From Bog-756 sp963713625 (lineage in GTDB: Bacteria; Actinomycetota; Acidimicrobiia; Acidimicrobiales; RAAP-2), in NCBI GenBank assembly GCA_963713625.1, contig CAVQMN010000011.1, positions 124,001 through 188,000 of the forward strand: a stretch of 64,000 nucleotides of DNA, written 5' to 3'. The position numbers and the translations under genes were made by a program. The notes below the pieces were generated by a model. That model made no database searches. It was not told the DNA's origin and saw nothing but the letters and a program-made list of their open reading frames with translations. Of this stretch, positions 8,052 to 15,212 are shown one piece after another. Positions within the stretch are counted from its first letter, which is position 1. Every line of letters begins with the position of its first letter.

Positions 8052-9248
8052 CTAGTTGGCCGCGACCGCATGTCCGGCGCCGGCCGAAATCATGGTCATG
8101 TGTTTGAGCACCGTCACTGCTTTGAGCTGGTTGACCGTGCTGCCGTTGCCGACCTGACCCTTGGCGTTGTCGCCGCACGTCCACACACTGCCGGACGTGG
8201 CCAGGAACACCGAGTACTGGCCCCCGGCCAACGCCTGGTGGAGCACCGGAAGCCCGGGAACCTCGGTGGGGGACTTCACGATCCCGGTGGTGCCCAATCC
8301 GCACTGCCCCTGTTGATCGTCACCCCAGCAGTAGGCCTTGCCGGCGGCGTCAAGCGCAAGCGTGTGCCCGTTGGTGGTCAAGTCGCCACCGCCATCGATG
8401 GAGGCGAACGTCACACCGTGCTGCTCGACCTTTGTCGGAGCCATGACGATGTTGGCCGTGCTTCCACAGCCGCACTGACCGAGGTTGTTGTTGCCCCATC
8501 CGTAGGCCTGACCATGGACCAGGAGATCTGCGGAGAAGCTTCCGGTGGTCAACTCCACCCCGGCAGAAGAGCCGCCGGTGAGTCTGGTCAGCGCGGTGTT
8601 CAGCACCGGCCGGACGAAGGCCTCGTTGAGCTTGGGCACGGCCAGGACGCCGCCTTCGTCGTCGCCCCAGACGTAGATGGCGCCCTTGCAGGTCAGCGCC
8701 ATCATGTGTCCTGATGCCGCCACGACCTTGACGACCCCGAGGCCGTCCAGGGTTGTCACCCGCTGGGGAGTGGCGTAGGTATCCCGCTTGCCATCACCGA
8801 TGCCGAGATCGCCCCCGAGGTTGAGACCGACCGTCCAGACGGATGCGTCCGTCTGGCAGACGCCGGGGGAACCGCCGGGAGGCACTTCGAGGGCGACGTA
8901 GTTGTCGTTCCCGTCGGCTATCTGGACGACGTTCTTCAGAACCGGCACCTGGGAGTCACCCCGGGGGGCCCACGACTGGCCCCATCCCTCCACGGTGCGG
9001 TTGGCGTTGATGACCATGGCGCCGTAGTTGCCGGCATCCATGCCGATTTCACCGGTGATGTGCCGGAGGAGCTTCGGCGACTTGGCCCCACTGCCCCATT
9101 CGTAGGTGGCCGTCGCCCCCACGGTCTTCGTCGATGCGGCCCCAGTCGATGCGGCCCCAGCCCGAGAAGCTCCGGCCAGGGCACTGCACATCGATCCGGC
9201 CACGACAATCGCACACACGGTGGCCCGAATAGCTCCCGGGTGCCTCAT
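8052..9248 (-). CDS. Secreted RCC1-repeat (beta-propeller) protein
   Basis: A 398-residue exported protein. A signal peptide with an Ala-rich h-region and ASA-type cleavage region ends near residue 33. The rest holds about six RCC1-like blades, recognisable from WG motifs followed by Gly-rich turns (for example GWGNNNLGQCG, CWGDDQQGQCG, TCGDNAKGQVG). Eukaryotic RCC1 is a nuclear exchange factor; bacterial secreted versions are beta-propellers of mostly unknown binding function. Several Cys pairs suggest disulphides. It stands alone, with a start ATG at 9246-9248 and the Rpf-like gene ending 94 bases upstream. Confidence 0.88.
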   Translation of the reverse strand: MRHPGAIRATVCAIVVAGSMCSALAGASRAGAASTGAASTKTVGATATYEWGSGAKSPKLLRHITGEIGMDAGNYGAMVINANRTVEGWGQSWAPRGDSQVPVLKNVVQIADGNDNYVALEVPPGGSPGVCQTDASVWTVGLNLGGDLGIGDGKRDTYATPQRVTTLDGLGVVKVVAASGHMMALTCKGAIYVWGDDEGGVLAVPKLNEAFVRPVLNTALTRLTGGSSAGVELTTGSFSADLLVHGQAYGWGNNNLGQCGCGSTANIVMAPTKVEQHGVTFASIDGGGDLTTNGHTLALDAAGKAYCWGDDQQGQCGLGTTGIVKSPTEVPGLPVLHQALAGGQYSVFLATSGSVWTCGDNAKGQVGNGSTVNQLKAVTVLKHMTMISAGAGHAVAAN

Positions 9249-9342
9249 CTCCCCCCACCCCCCCTCGGATCATCGCGAACCGCCCTGCTTCGCAGGACTC
9301 AAGGCTAACAGGGTCGGGCGCACCTCGATCGGCGAGTTTCGG

Positions 9343-10029
9343 CTACCAGCCGCTACATCCGTACTGATCCGGGGGCGTGGACTGGATGCGCTCGGCCACC
9401 ATGATCTGCTCGTCCTCGGTGGCTTCGGCTCCCTCGGGGGCGAACTCGGTGCCGCCGTAGGCATCCCAGTTCGTCCGGCTGATGCCGAGTCCACCGCTGA
9501 ACTCCGAGCCGTCGAAGCCCCAGTCGCCACCCTCTTCGCACATGGCCACCCGTTCCCACGCGGCACGTTGGTCCGGGGTCACCGTGTCGACGGGACCCGC
9601 GGGTACCGGAGCCGGAGCTGGTGCCGCCGACGGAACGGGCGCGGGTGCCGGAGCAGCCGCGGGTGCCGCCACTGGCGCGGCTACCGGTGCAGATGCCTTC
9701 GGCTTCGCCGCCGCCGGTGGCCGAGTCTTGGCCAGGGCACTGATAGCAGCCGTGGCCGGCGTCGCGGCACCGGTGCTCGTCACGAAGCGAGGGGCCAGAT
9801 GCTCCGAGCTCCGATCGAACGGAAGGCTCATGAGCCGTGTCACGGGCGCCCTCGGCGCGAGGTTGCGATAGGCCACTGACATGTTCGGCGGCATACGGAT
9901 GGTCGGGGTGGTCCCGTGGGACCGGGTGGCAACAGATTGGACAGACTGCGCGGTGGCCGACTGTGTAAAGGTACTGACAGTGACAACGGCGATAGGAATG
10001 ATCGCCACGAGTGCAATGCGGGTCCGCAT
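9343..10029 (-). CDS. Resuscitation-promoting-factor-type muralytic enzyme
   Basis: A 228-residue secreted protein: signal peptide (about 1-28), a Pro/Ala-rich linker (about 85-150) and a C-terminal Rpf/transglycosylase-like domain (156-228). The domain shows WERVAMCEEGGDW with the expected catalytic Glu, FSGGLGI, NWDAYGG and IMVAERIQ; the Cys after VAM and the Cys four residues from the end would form the family disulphide. Such enzymes cleave peptidoglycan and stimulate growth of dormant actinobacteria. Length and layout resemble short RpfA/RpfE-like proteins. GGGAGG lies a few bases before the ATG. Confidence 0.93.
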   Translation of the reverse strand: MRTRIALVAIIPIAVVTVSTFTQSATAQSVQSVATRSHGTTPTIRMPPNMSVAYRNLAPRAPVTRLMSLPFDRSSEHLAPRFVTSTGAATPATAAISALAKTRPPAAAKPKASAPVAAPVAAPAAAPAPAPVPSAAPAPAPVPAGPVDTVTPDQRAAWERVAMCEEGGDWGFDGSEFSGGLGISRTNWDAYGGTEFAPEGAEATEDEQIMVAERIQSTPPDQYGCSGW

Positions 10030-10757
10030 GGCACCTCCCTTCGTAGGGCGCGCAAAGGCGCCTTCCTCTGATTGGTGTTGGCGGGCTCCGGCTCTTGCAT
10101 TCGTTCCCCGGACGGCGAGCGGGAAGGCATCGTCCGTCCTGGCATTGCGCCCTAGGGTGTGCAGCCGGTTTTGTTACGCCCTGGATTGCGTCGTGGGTAC
10201 ACCACTCTCTTCGTCGTCGGTCTGCTGTCGAACTCGCTGAGCCGGTGGCCGAACGGTCACGACGGCACGCCGGACCAAGCCCACAGGCTTGGAACACGCT
10301 GCCTGGCCCCTTGCTCGCCGGTAATCCCGGTCTTCAGCAGGCTGCCCGGATCTCGGAACGGATCGGGCTCAGCGTGTGGCGTTTTTCCTACTATAGCGGG
10401 TGGATCTCATTATTCTGTGCACCGCAGGATAAATGACTCCTCACCTGGGTATACGTGACAACAAATCGACAAAATTAATGAGGCTTGGGGTAGGCTTTAT
10501 CCCGCTCTTATTGTGGATCGCTTTTGGAGTTATCCACTATCTCCATTATTGATGTGAGCCAATTTCTCCGGCGCTGGGTGGTCGTCGGCGGGAAGGCCGG
10601 TCCTCGGCCCGTCCGGTCGTCCCATGACATCAGAAAAGGGCGACCGTGGTGGTCTTCGCGCGGTGTCCGTTCGTCTTCGGCCCTGAGATCGGTCCGATGG
10701 AGGGCAATCGACCGACGTGGTGCATCGACCGACAGGGAGAATGAGCCCGGACGCGGA

Positions 10758-10805
10758 CAACCCACCCCCGGGCCGGGCCATCGGGTCCGGATCGGGGGTG
10801 GGTTG
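10758..10805 (-). terminator. Large GC-rich hairpin
   Basis: CAACCCACCCCCG (10758-10770) and CGGGGGTGGGTTG (10793-10805) form a perfect 13-bp stem with a 22-base loop. It lies downstream of the secreted-protein gene that ends at 10857 and behind a first hairpin, so it is probably a back-up terminator. Confidence 0.6.
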
Positions 10806-10824
10806 CCGTGCCGCTGACAGCTGT

Positions 10825-10844
10825 GCTGAGCTCAAAAGCTCAGC
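10825..10844 (-). terminator. Compact hairpin terminator after the gene at 10857
   Basis: GCTGAGCT (10825-10832), loop CAAA, AGCTCAGC (10837-10844): a perfect 8-bp stem with a four-base loop, 13 bases beyond the stop of the minus-strand gene. No U-run follows. Confidence 0.6.
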
Positions 10845-10856
10845 CAGGGCCGAGCT

Positions 10857-11762
10857 CTAGGAGTTGAGCGTCAGCGACGACCTGGCGATCGGCAGTCCGA
10901 GTGCATCTTCGTCGGGAAGCCATCCGTAGTCAGGTCCACCCACCGCGGCGACGGCGTGGCCGGTGTTGATGGTGACCGGGGCCACGGCGTTCGTGTTCGT
11001 GGGACTCAGGATCGAGTAGGTCAGGTCGACGTTGCCGCCGACCGGATGGAAGTTGTGCTTGAACGTGTACCAACCGCTCGCCTTGATCTCGCCAGGACCG
11101 GTGGTGCACCCGCCGGCGTTGCTGCTGGTGCTGACGTAGTAGCCACCACCGCCCGCCGTCGTGCTGCACAGGTTGAAGATGAAGTCCTGGAGATAGGCGC
11201 CCGTGTTGGTGTTCAGCGCCACGTCCCAGTCGACCACCTGGCCCGGGTTGGCATCGGCCCACGCCCTGCTCAGGTAGACCTTGAGCACGGTCGTGAATCC
11301 ATGGGTGGGGAACACCTTTGCGTAGTGGTTGCTTCCGAAGTTCGTGTACGGCCCGCTGCAGTTCTCGTTACCAGGGGACGAGACGCCACCCACGAGACAT
11401 CCGGTCAGCGCGTCGCCCGCTCCCGACACGCGGGCGTAGGAGCCTGTCTGGTCCTGGGGCCCACTGACGCTCGGCGCGTACCCGCCGTAGTTGGAGAACG
11501 TGTTGTTGACGACGTCGATGGTTCCGTAGGTGTTCGGGCTCTGGACGCCGTTGCATCCTGAGGCAAAGGTGCACCATCCCCTGGTGTTCGTGCTCAGGGC
11601 GTTGGACCAGTTGACAACGGCGGTGTCCGAATGGCTGGTGGCCTGAGTCTGCGGACGGGGGGCGGCGGAACTGACCGCCGTTCCGAGCCCGACCGAGCAC
11701 CCCAGGGCCAGTATGCCTACCGCGTAGCCGCGCAGGCCCCACTTCTTGCGTCTGCTGCTCAT
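10857..11762 (-). CDS. Secreted protein of unknown family
   Basis: A 301-residue exported protein with a basic N-terminus, a hydrophobic core at about 12-28 and an Ala-Ala-Pro cleavage region near 33-36. The mature part is rich in Gly, Ser, Thr, Asn and aromatic residues, with several Cys that could form disulphides, and reads as an all-beta secreted domain; I do not recognise the family. GAGGAG lies six to seven bases before the ATG. It is transcribed alone, with terminator hairpins after it and an inverted repeat plus the shared TCATCA/GATG motif in its upstream region. Confidence 0.8.
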   Translation of the reverse strand: MSSRRKKWGLRGYAVGILALGCSVGLGTAVSSAAPRPQTQATSHSDTAVVNWSNALSTNTRGWCTFASGCNGVQSPNTYGTIDVVNNTFSNYGGYAPSVSGPQDQTGSYARVSGAGDALTGCLVGGVSSPGNENCSGPYTNFGSNHYAKVFPTHGFTTVLKVYLSRAWADANPGQVVDWDVALNTNTGAYLQDFIFNLCSTTAGGGGYYVSTSSNAGGCTTGPGEIKASGWYTFKHNFHPVGGNVDLTYSILSPTNTNAVAPVTINTGHAVAAVGGPDYGWLPDEDALGLPIARSSLTLNS

Positions 11763-11941
11763 GTGCTTCTCCTCATGTGATTTGGCCGGTAGTCACCACC
11801 CCCCTGACGACCACCGTCTGCGGGCACGGCCCACGTTCCCCCGGTACATCGTCGGTGAGCGAAAACCGCCAACGCTCCCTCGCCCCTCTGCGGATCTGCT
11901 CCGCTGTTCTCAAGTTAGACCTTGACCCCGAGGGATGCCAC

Positions 11942-11956
11942 CATCAAAAGTGATGA
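11942..11956 (-). promoter_or_regulatory. Candidate operator, CATCA-N4-TGATG form
   Basis: On the minus strand this reads TCATCACTTTTGATG, a perfect CATCA/TGATG dyad 180 bases before the start of the secreted-protein gene at 11762. It resembles the longer element found before the next two secreted-protein genes (13511 and 15136). Confidence 0.45.
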
Positions 11957-11984
11957 GCTGCGTTCGGTGCATGGGTGATGGTGG

Positions 11985-12012
11985 CCACACGTGATGAGTG
12001 CGTCACGTGTGG
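11985..12012. repeat. 10-bp perfect inverted repeat
   Basis: CCACACGTGA (11985-11994) and TCACGTGTGG (12003-12012) flank eight bases. Each arm contains CACGTG, itself a palindrome. It lies between two minus-strand secreted-protein genes and could be a regulator site or an RNA hairpin. Confidence 0.7.
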
Positions 12013-12033
12013 TGACGTGCGTGCGTCGGGACG

Positions 12034-12067
12034 CGACAAGAGCGGGGCCTGAGCCCCGCTCTTGTCG
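12034..12067 (-). terminator. 15-bp stem terminator
   Basis: A perfect 15-bp stem (12034-12048 with 12053-12067) around the loop CTGA, downstream of the gene ending at 12151. The lower stem is CGACAAGAGC, the upper GGGGC. No T-run. The same stem length and loop size recur after the gene at 56927. Confidence 0.75.
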
Positions 12068-12120
12068 ACAGTCGCATTGCGTCCGAGGACCGGCTGGGCC
12101 GGCTCAGGCGTTCGCTTCGG

Positions 12121-12142
12121 TGGTGCGCCGAACGGCGCACCA
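12121..12142 (-). terminator. Hairpin directly after the gene at 12151
   Basis: TGGTGCGCCG and CGGCGCACCA form a perfect 10-bp stem with a minimal AA loop (in practice GAAC), eight bases beyond the stop codon. Confidence 0.6.
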
Positions 12143-12150
12143 CGGCGGCG

Positions 12151-13374
12151 CTAGGACTTGACCGTGAGGGTGAAGTTCTGGCTCGCCGTTCCCCGATTGT
12201 TCGAGGCTTGGATTTCCAGATGGTAGATCCCCGTCGTTCTGGGTGTGCCGGCCAGCGTGGCGGTTCCATTGCTGTGGGCGGTAAAGGTCACTCCGCTCGG
12301 AAGTGTCTTCAGCTGCTTCAGCGTCGGAGTCGGAATACCGGTCGTGTTCACCGTGAACGTGAAGGCATGTGCCTTGGTCACCGTCTTCGAGGCCGAGGTG
12401 GTGATGGTCGGCGCCGCAGTGCTGATGGCGTTGAACTGCACGGCCGGGATGTAGAAGGGAGCATCGATCGAGCCGCCCTCCTGATTGCCGTCACCCGTGT
12501 TGACGGCTCCGGACTGACCCCAGCACGATCCCTGCCCGTTCGCCGCATCCTGGCGGAAGACACCGACGCCGGCCGCGCCGTCGTCGCAGTAGTACGGGGC
12601 GTAGTTGGTGTCCTCGTAGACGGTGCCCTCTTGCGGGTCTGACCCGACGCTCGGACTGGTCGGCTGGTTGGACAGGGCCACGTTCAAAGAGTCGTAGCCA
12701 CACCCCGCCGGGAGGGAGTAACACGTGGTGGCGTCGCCGTAGGGGTGTGTCCCGTAGTTGCTGGTGTTGTAGGCGATGCCGTAGATCAGCTTGTCCGGAA
12801 CCTTGGTGTGGCCGAGGGTGAAGGTCACGTTGGTGGCCAGGCCGTTGTAGCAATGCCCGTCGGCCGCGTCGTACCAGGTGCCGGCGAAGGTGCTCACCGG
12901 AACGTCGTCCGCCGTGGCATCAGCCTGGCAGTCGGTGGCGTAGTTGGCGTCGGCCGAGGGGCGGAGCGGGATGTTGAAGGTCTGGGTCAGGGAGGCGATC
13001 CTGGTCCCGACCGCGGTGCCGCCTGCCCCCACGTTGTACAGGTTGAGGGTGATCGGCTCGGGGAAGGTCGCGTTCGCCGGCGTCGAGCAGTTGTCGGCAC
13101 TCCAGTTCCCGGTCTGGCATCCCCAACTGCTGAGGCCGACCACGACGCTGGTCAGCACCCGGCCGGAACCGCTGCTGAACTTGATCTGGTTCCCGAGCTC
13201 AGATGTCTCGGTGGCCGCGAAGGCCTCGCTGACCACGTTGCCCGGCAGTGGTGAAACGGTGCTGTCGTAGATGGAACTGCCGGTGGTCGCCCCGGCCACC
13301 ACGGCAGGCGCGCTGACCAACCCCACGGTGATGAGGCCGGCCAGAGCCAGCAAACTAACCAAAACTCTCCGCAT
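12151..13374 (-). CDS. Secreted protein with C-terminal Ig-like domain
   Basis: A 407-residue exported protein. Signal peptide at about 1-28 (hydrophobic core, then a VVAGA cleavage region). Residues 30-315 form a Cys-containing domain rich in Tyr, Asn, Gly and Thr that I cannot assign. Residues about 320-407 look like a putative Ig (He_PIG-type) domain, with PSGVTFT..., GTATLAGTP and IYHLEIQASN followed by a terminal beta strand. Probably cell-surface or extracellular. It has its own leader, terminators and the shared upstream 20-bp motif, so it is a single-gene unit. Confidence 0.82.
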   Translation of the reverse strand: MRRVLVSLLALAGLITVGLVSAPAVVAGATTGSSIYDSTVSPLPGNVVSEAFAATETSELGNQIKFSSGSGRVLTSVVVGLSSWGCQTGNWSADNCSTPANATFPEPITLNLYNVGAGGTAVGTRIASLTQTFNIPLRPSADANYATDCQADATADDVPVSTFAGTWYDAADGHCYNGLATNVTFTLGHTKVPDKLIYGIAYNTSNYGTHPYGDATTCYSLPAGCGYDSLNVALSNQPTSPSVGSDPQEGTVYEDTNYAPYYCDDGAAGVGVFRQDAANGQGSCWGQSGAVNTGDGNQEGGSIDAPFYIPAVQFNAISTAAPTITTSASKTVTKAHAFTFTVNTTGIPTPTLKQLKTLPSGVTFTAHSNGTATLAGTPRTTGIYHLEIQASNNRGTASQNFTLTVKS

Positions 13375-13378
13375 ACTG

Positions 13379-13391
13379 TGTCGCCTTTCGT
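13379..13391 (-). promoter_or_regulatory. Leader element ACGAAAGGCGACA before the start codon
   Basis: Minus-strand ACGAAAGGCGACA ends four bases before the ATG of the Ig-like protein gene; exactly the same 13 bases lie at 14993-15005, two bases before the ATG of the beta-helix gene. GAAAGG probably acts as ribosome site, but the identity extends beyond it. Confidence 0.6.
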
Positions 13392-13510
13392 CTCAGTCGA
13401 CACAGAACAGCCCCTACGTTTTGCCCCGCCGTCCCGCGTCATCCGCCGATGCTCGCTGCCCCGCGCGGATCCTTCCCTTCGGCAGCACCATACGACGGCC
13501 GTCCGGATTC

Positions 13511-13530
13511 GTCATCGCCAAATGTGATGA
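13511..13530 (-). promoter_or_regulatory. Shared 20-bp upstream motif, copy B
   Basis: GTCATCGCCAAATGTGATGA on the plus strand, 136 bases before the start at 13374. It differs at one position from the copy at 15136-15155 and has a TCATC/GATGA dyad. Its position suits an activator or a distal operator for the secreted-protein genes. Confidence 0.6.
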
Positions 13531-13593
13531 GATTCGCTTGATTGGCCAAATGGCCGTGTCCGACGGACCGCCACGGAAGGATCGTCAGAAATG

Positions 13594-13637
13594 CCGAAAG
13601 GAGGGGTAGGGCACCAGGGCCCCGCCCCTCCTTTCGG
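13594..13637 (-). terminator. 13-bp stem hairpin after the beta-helix gene
   Basis: CCGAAAGGAGGGG (13594-13606) pairs perfectly with CCCCTCCTTTCGG (13625-13637); the loop contains a further GGGC/GCCC pairing. It lies 30 bases beyond the stop of the minus-strand gene at 13668. Confidence 0.75.
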
Positions 13638-13667
13638 AGTAGTTATGTGCTGTGGTTCCCTGACTGC

Positions 13668-14990
13668 TCAGGCGCCTCCGGCAATCGTCAAAGGCGTGTC
13701 CACGTTCGTGATGGTGTTCGACGAGACCACGGGATCTTCGTGGCCGGCCGGACCGGAGTAGGACGGAGTCGCCGTCCAGCTGTTGTCTCCCAGCCACACC
13801 CCGTAGCTCCCTGCCGGCGTCGAGGCGAAGTTGATGGTGTTGCTCCGGACGGTGATCGCCTGGGTATTGCTGGCCACCGTGTTCAGCGCAACGCCACCCG
13901 GGTGATCGTTGAAGTACATGCAGTAGTCGTCGCAACCAACGCCGAAGACGCCGATGCTGTTGGCCAGGCCGGCGGTCTCGGTGATGTCATTGAACTGCAC
14001 CAGGGCCGCGGAATCCACGACCTCGACACCGGTCTGGTTGTTCTTGATGAAGTTCGACGCCACCGAAGTCGACTGGGTGGTCTGGCCCGAGCTGTTGAGG
14101 CCCGCGCCGTAGAGCAGCACGCCACTGGCGTAGTCCGACTGCACCTCGGGGTTGCCACTGTCCGACGTGTAGCCGGTCCAGAAGTTGTTGTTGATGAAGT
14201 TGCCGGTCACCGAACCGTGGGCCCCGAACCCGACCTGGATCCCGTTTTGGGCAGGAGCGGCGTTGGCCGTACCGGTGATGGTGTTGTCGCTGATGGTGCA
14301 GACGACGCCGATGCCGGAGCAGGTGATCCCGTTCTTCCCGTACACGGAGACCGCGTTCTGGTGGAGGGTCACGTTGGCGCTCCCGCCCGTGCCGTCCTCG
14401 ACCTCGATACCCAGGCCGGAACCGCATCCCGCGTTGGTCGGGGTGGTGTTCACCACGTCAAGCGTGTTTGCGTCGCCGGAGGCGGAATGGCCGGCGGTCG
14501 ACTGGTAGAGCAACCCGGCCAGGTCGGTGCCACAGCCGTTGACGGCGGCCTCGATCCCGGCCCCGTTGATCTTGAGCCCCGAGATGTCGGTGTCGATGGC
14601 TCCGGGGGCCACCCGCACGATGGTGACGAGCGGGTACCCACCCTGCTCGTCAGTGACGGCGGCTGCCGGGGTCGTCGGCGCGATGACCGATCCGGTGTCC
14701 CCCGTGATGTTGAGGTGGTTCTTGTTGGACGGGATGAGCAGCGATGCCTTGTAGGTGCCCCTGCACACCACGATCCTCGACCCGTCGGGGGCTGCGTTCA
14801 CGGCCTTTTGGATGCTGTTGTAGCCGGCGGTGGCGCAGTTGTGGTGATTGTTGTTGAGATGGATGTCCGCGGTGGGGCTCACATAGAGCGTGGTCGCGGG
14901 GACCGCCCCTGCCACTCCTGCCGGAATGGTGAGTGCTCCTCCCACCACCAGCGCGGCCAAGGCCCCGACGATTGTTGTGCTTCTTCGCAT
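13668..14990 (-). CDS. Secreted right-handed beta-helix (pectate-lyase-fold) protein
   Basis: A 440-residue exported protein. The ATG at 14988-14990 gives a clean signal peptide (about 1-29); the frame is open further upstream without signal-peptide character, so that extension is rejected. The mature part begins with TLYVSPTADIHLNNN and IQKAVNAAPDGSRIVVCRGTY, the usual opening of parallel beta-helix proteins, followed by many turns with Asn/Ile ladders (SDNTITG, GNFINNNF, SNFIKNNQ, NTVASNTQ). Related proteins bind or cleave polysaccharides; no catalytic residues can be assigned here. It shares its leader and upstream motif with the gene at 12151. Confidence 0.88.
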   Translation of the reverse strand: MRRSTTIVGALAALVVGGALTIPAGVAGAVPATTLYVSPTADIHLNNNHHNCATAGYNSIQKAVNAAPDGSRIVVCRGTYKASLLIPSNKNHLNITGDTGSVIAPTTPAAAVTDEQGGYPLVTIVRVAPGAIDTDISGLKINGAGIEAAVNGCGTDLAGLLYQSTAGHSASGDANTLDVVNTTPTNAGCGSGLGIEVEDGTGGSANVTLHQNAVSVYGKNGITCSGIGVVCTISDNTITGTANAAPAQNGIQVGFGAHGSVTGNFINNNFWTGYTSDSGNPEVQSDYASGVLLYGAGLNSSGQTTQSTSVASNFIKNNQTGVEVVDSAALVQFNDITETAGLANSIGVFGVGCDDYCMYFNDHPGGVALNTVASNTQAITVRSNTINFASTPAGSYGVWLGDNSWTATPSYSGPAGHEDPVVSSNTITNVDTPLTIAGGA

Positions 14991-14992
14991 GC

Positions 14993-15005
14993 TGTCGCCT
15001 TTCGT
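14993..15005 (-). promoter_or_regulatory. Leader element ACGAAAGGCGACA, second copy
   Basis: Identical to 13379-13391 and placed two bases before the ATG of the beta-helix gene, supporting that start codon. Confidence 0.6.
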
Positions 15006-15135
15006 GACAAGATACGACGCTTTCCGGCCCCCCAGGGTTTGGTCCCCCGACCGCTCCACGCCATCCGCCGGTGCGATCTGCCCCGAGCGCATTATTCAAT
15101 CTAACGTTCGTACGATAAAGGATTCCGGGGTGCCG

Positions 15136-15155
15136 GTCATCGCCAAATCTGATGA
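15136..15155 (-). promoter_or_regulatory. Shared 20-bp upstream motif, copy A
   Basis: GTCATCGCCAAATCTGATGA on the plus strand, 19 of 20 bases identical to 13511-13530, 145 bases before the start at 14990. An AT-rich stretch at about 15094-15125 between it and the gene is the likely core promoter. Confidence 0.6.
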
Positions 15156-15212
15156 TCATCGGCGGTCGATCCCCTGGTGGCGGACGGATCCAGGTCGAAT
15201 CCACCTGGTATT

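Larger units (their letters stand above)
10030..10856. other. 827-base gene-free region with an AT-rich island
   Basis: No open frame here has coding character. 10030-10170 is the GC-rich 5' leader side of the Rpf gene. About 10380-10560 is distinctly AT-rich against the surroundings and contains TTGTGGATC (10511-10519) and TTATCCACT (10530-10538), both close to the DnaA-box consensus and in opposite orientation. 10758-10844 holds two strong hairpins serving the minus-strand gene at 10857. Confidence 0.7.

Noticed and set aside
10524..10817. Open frame of 97 codons in the Rpf upstream region
   Set aside because: Arg/Ser-rich, no recognisable domain, no ribosome site, and it runs through a strong hairpin at 10758-10805.
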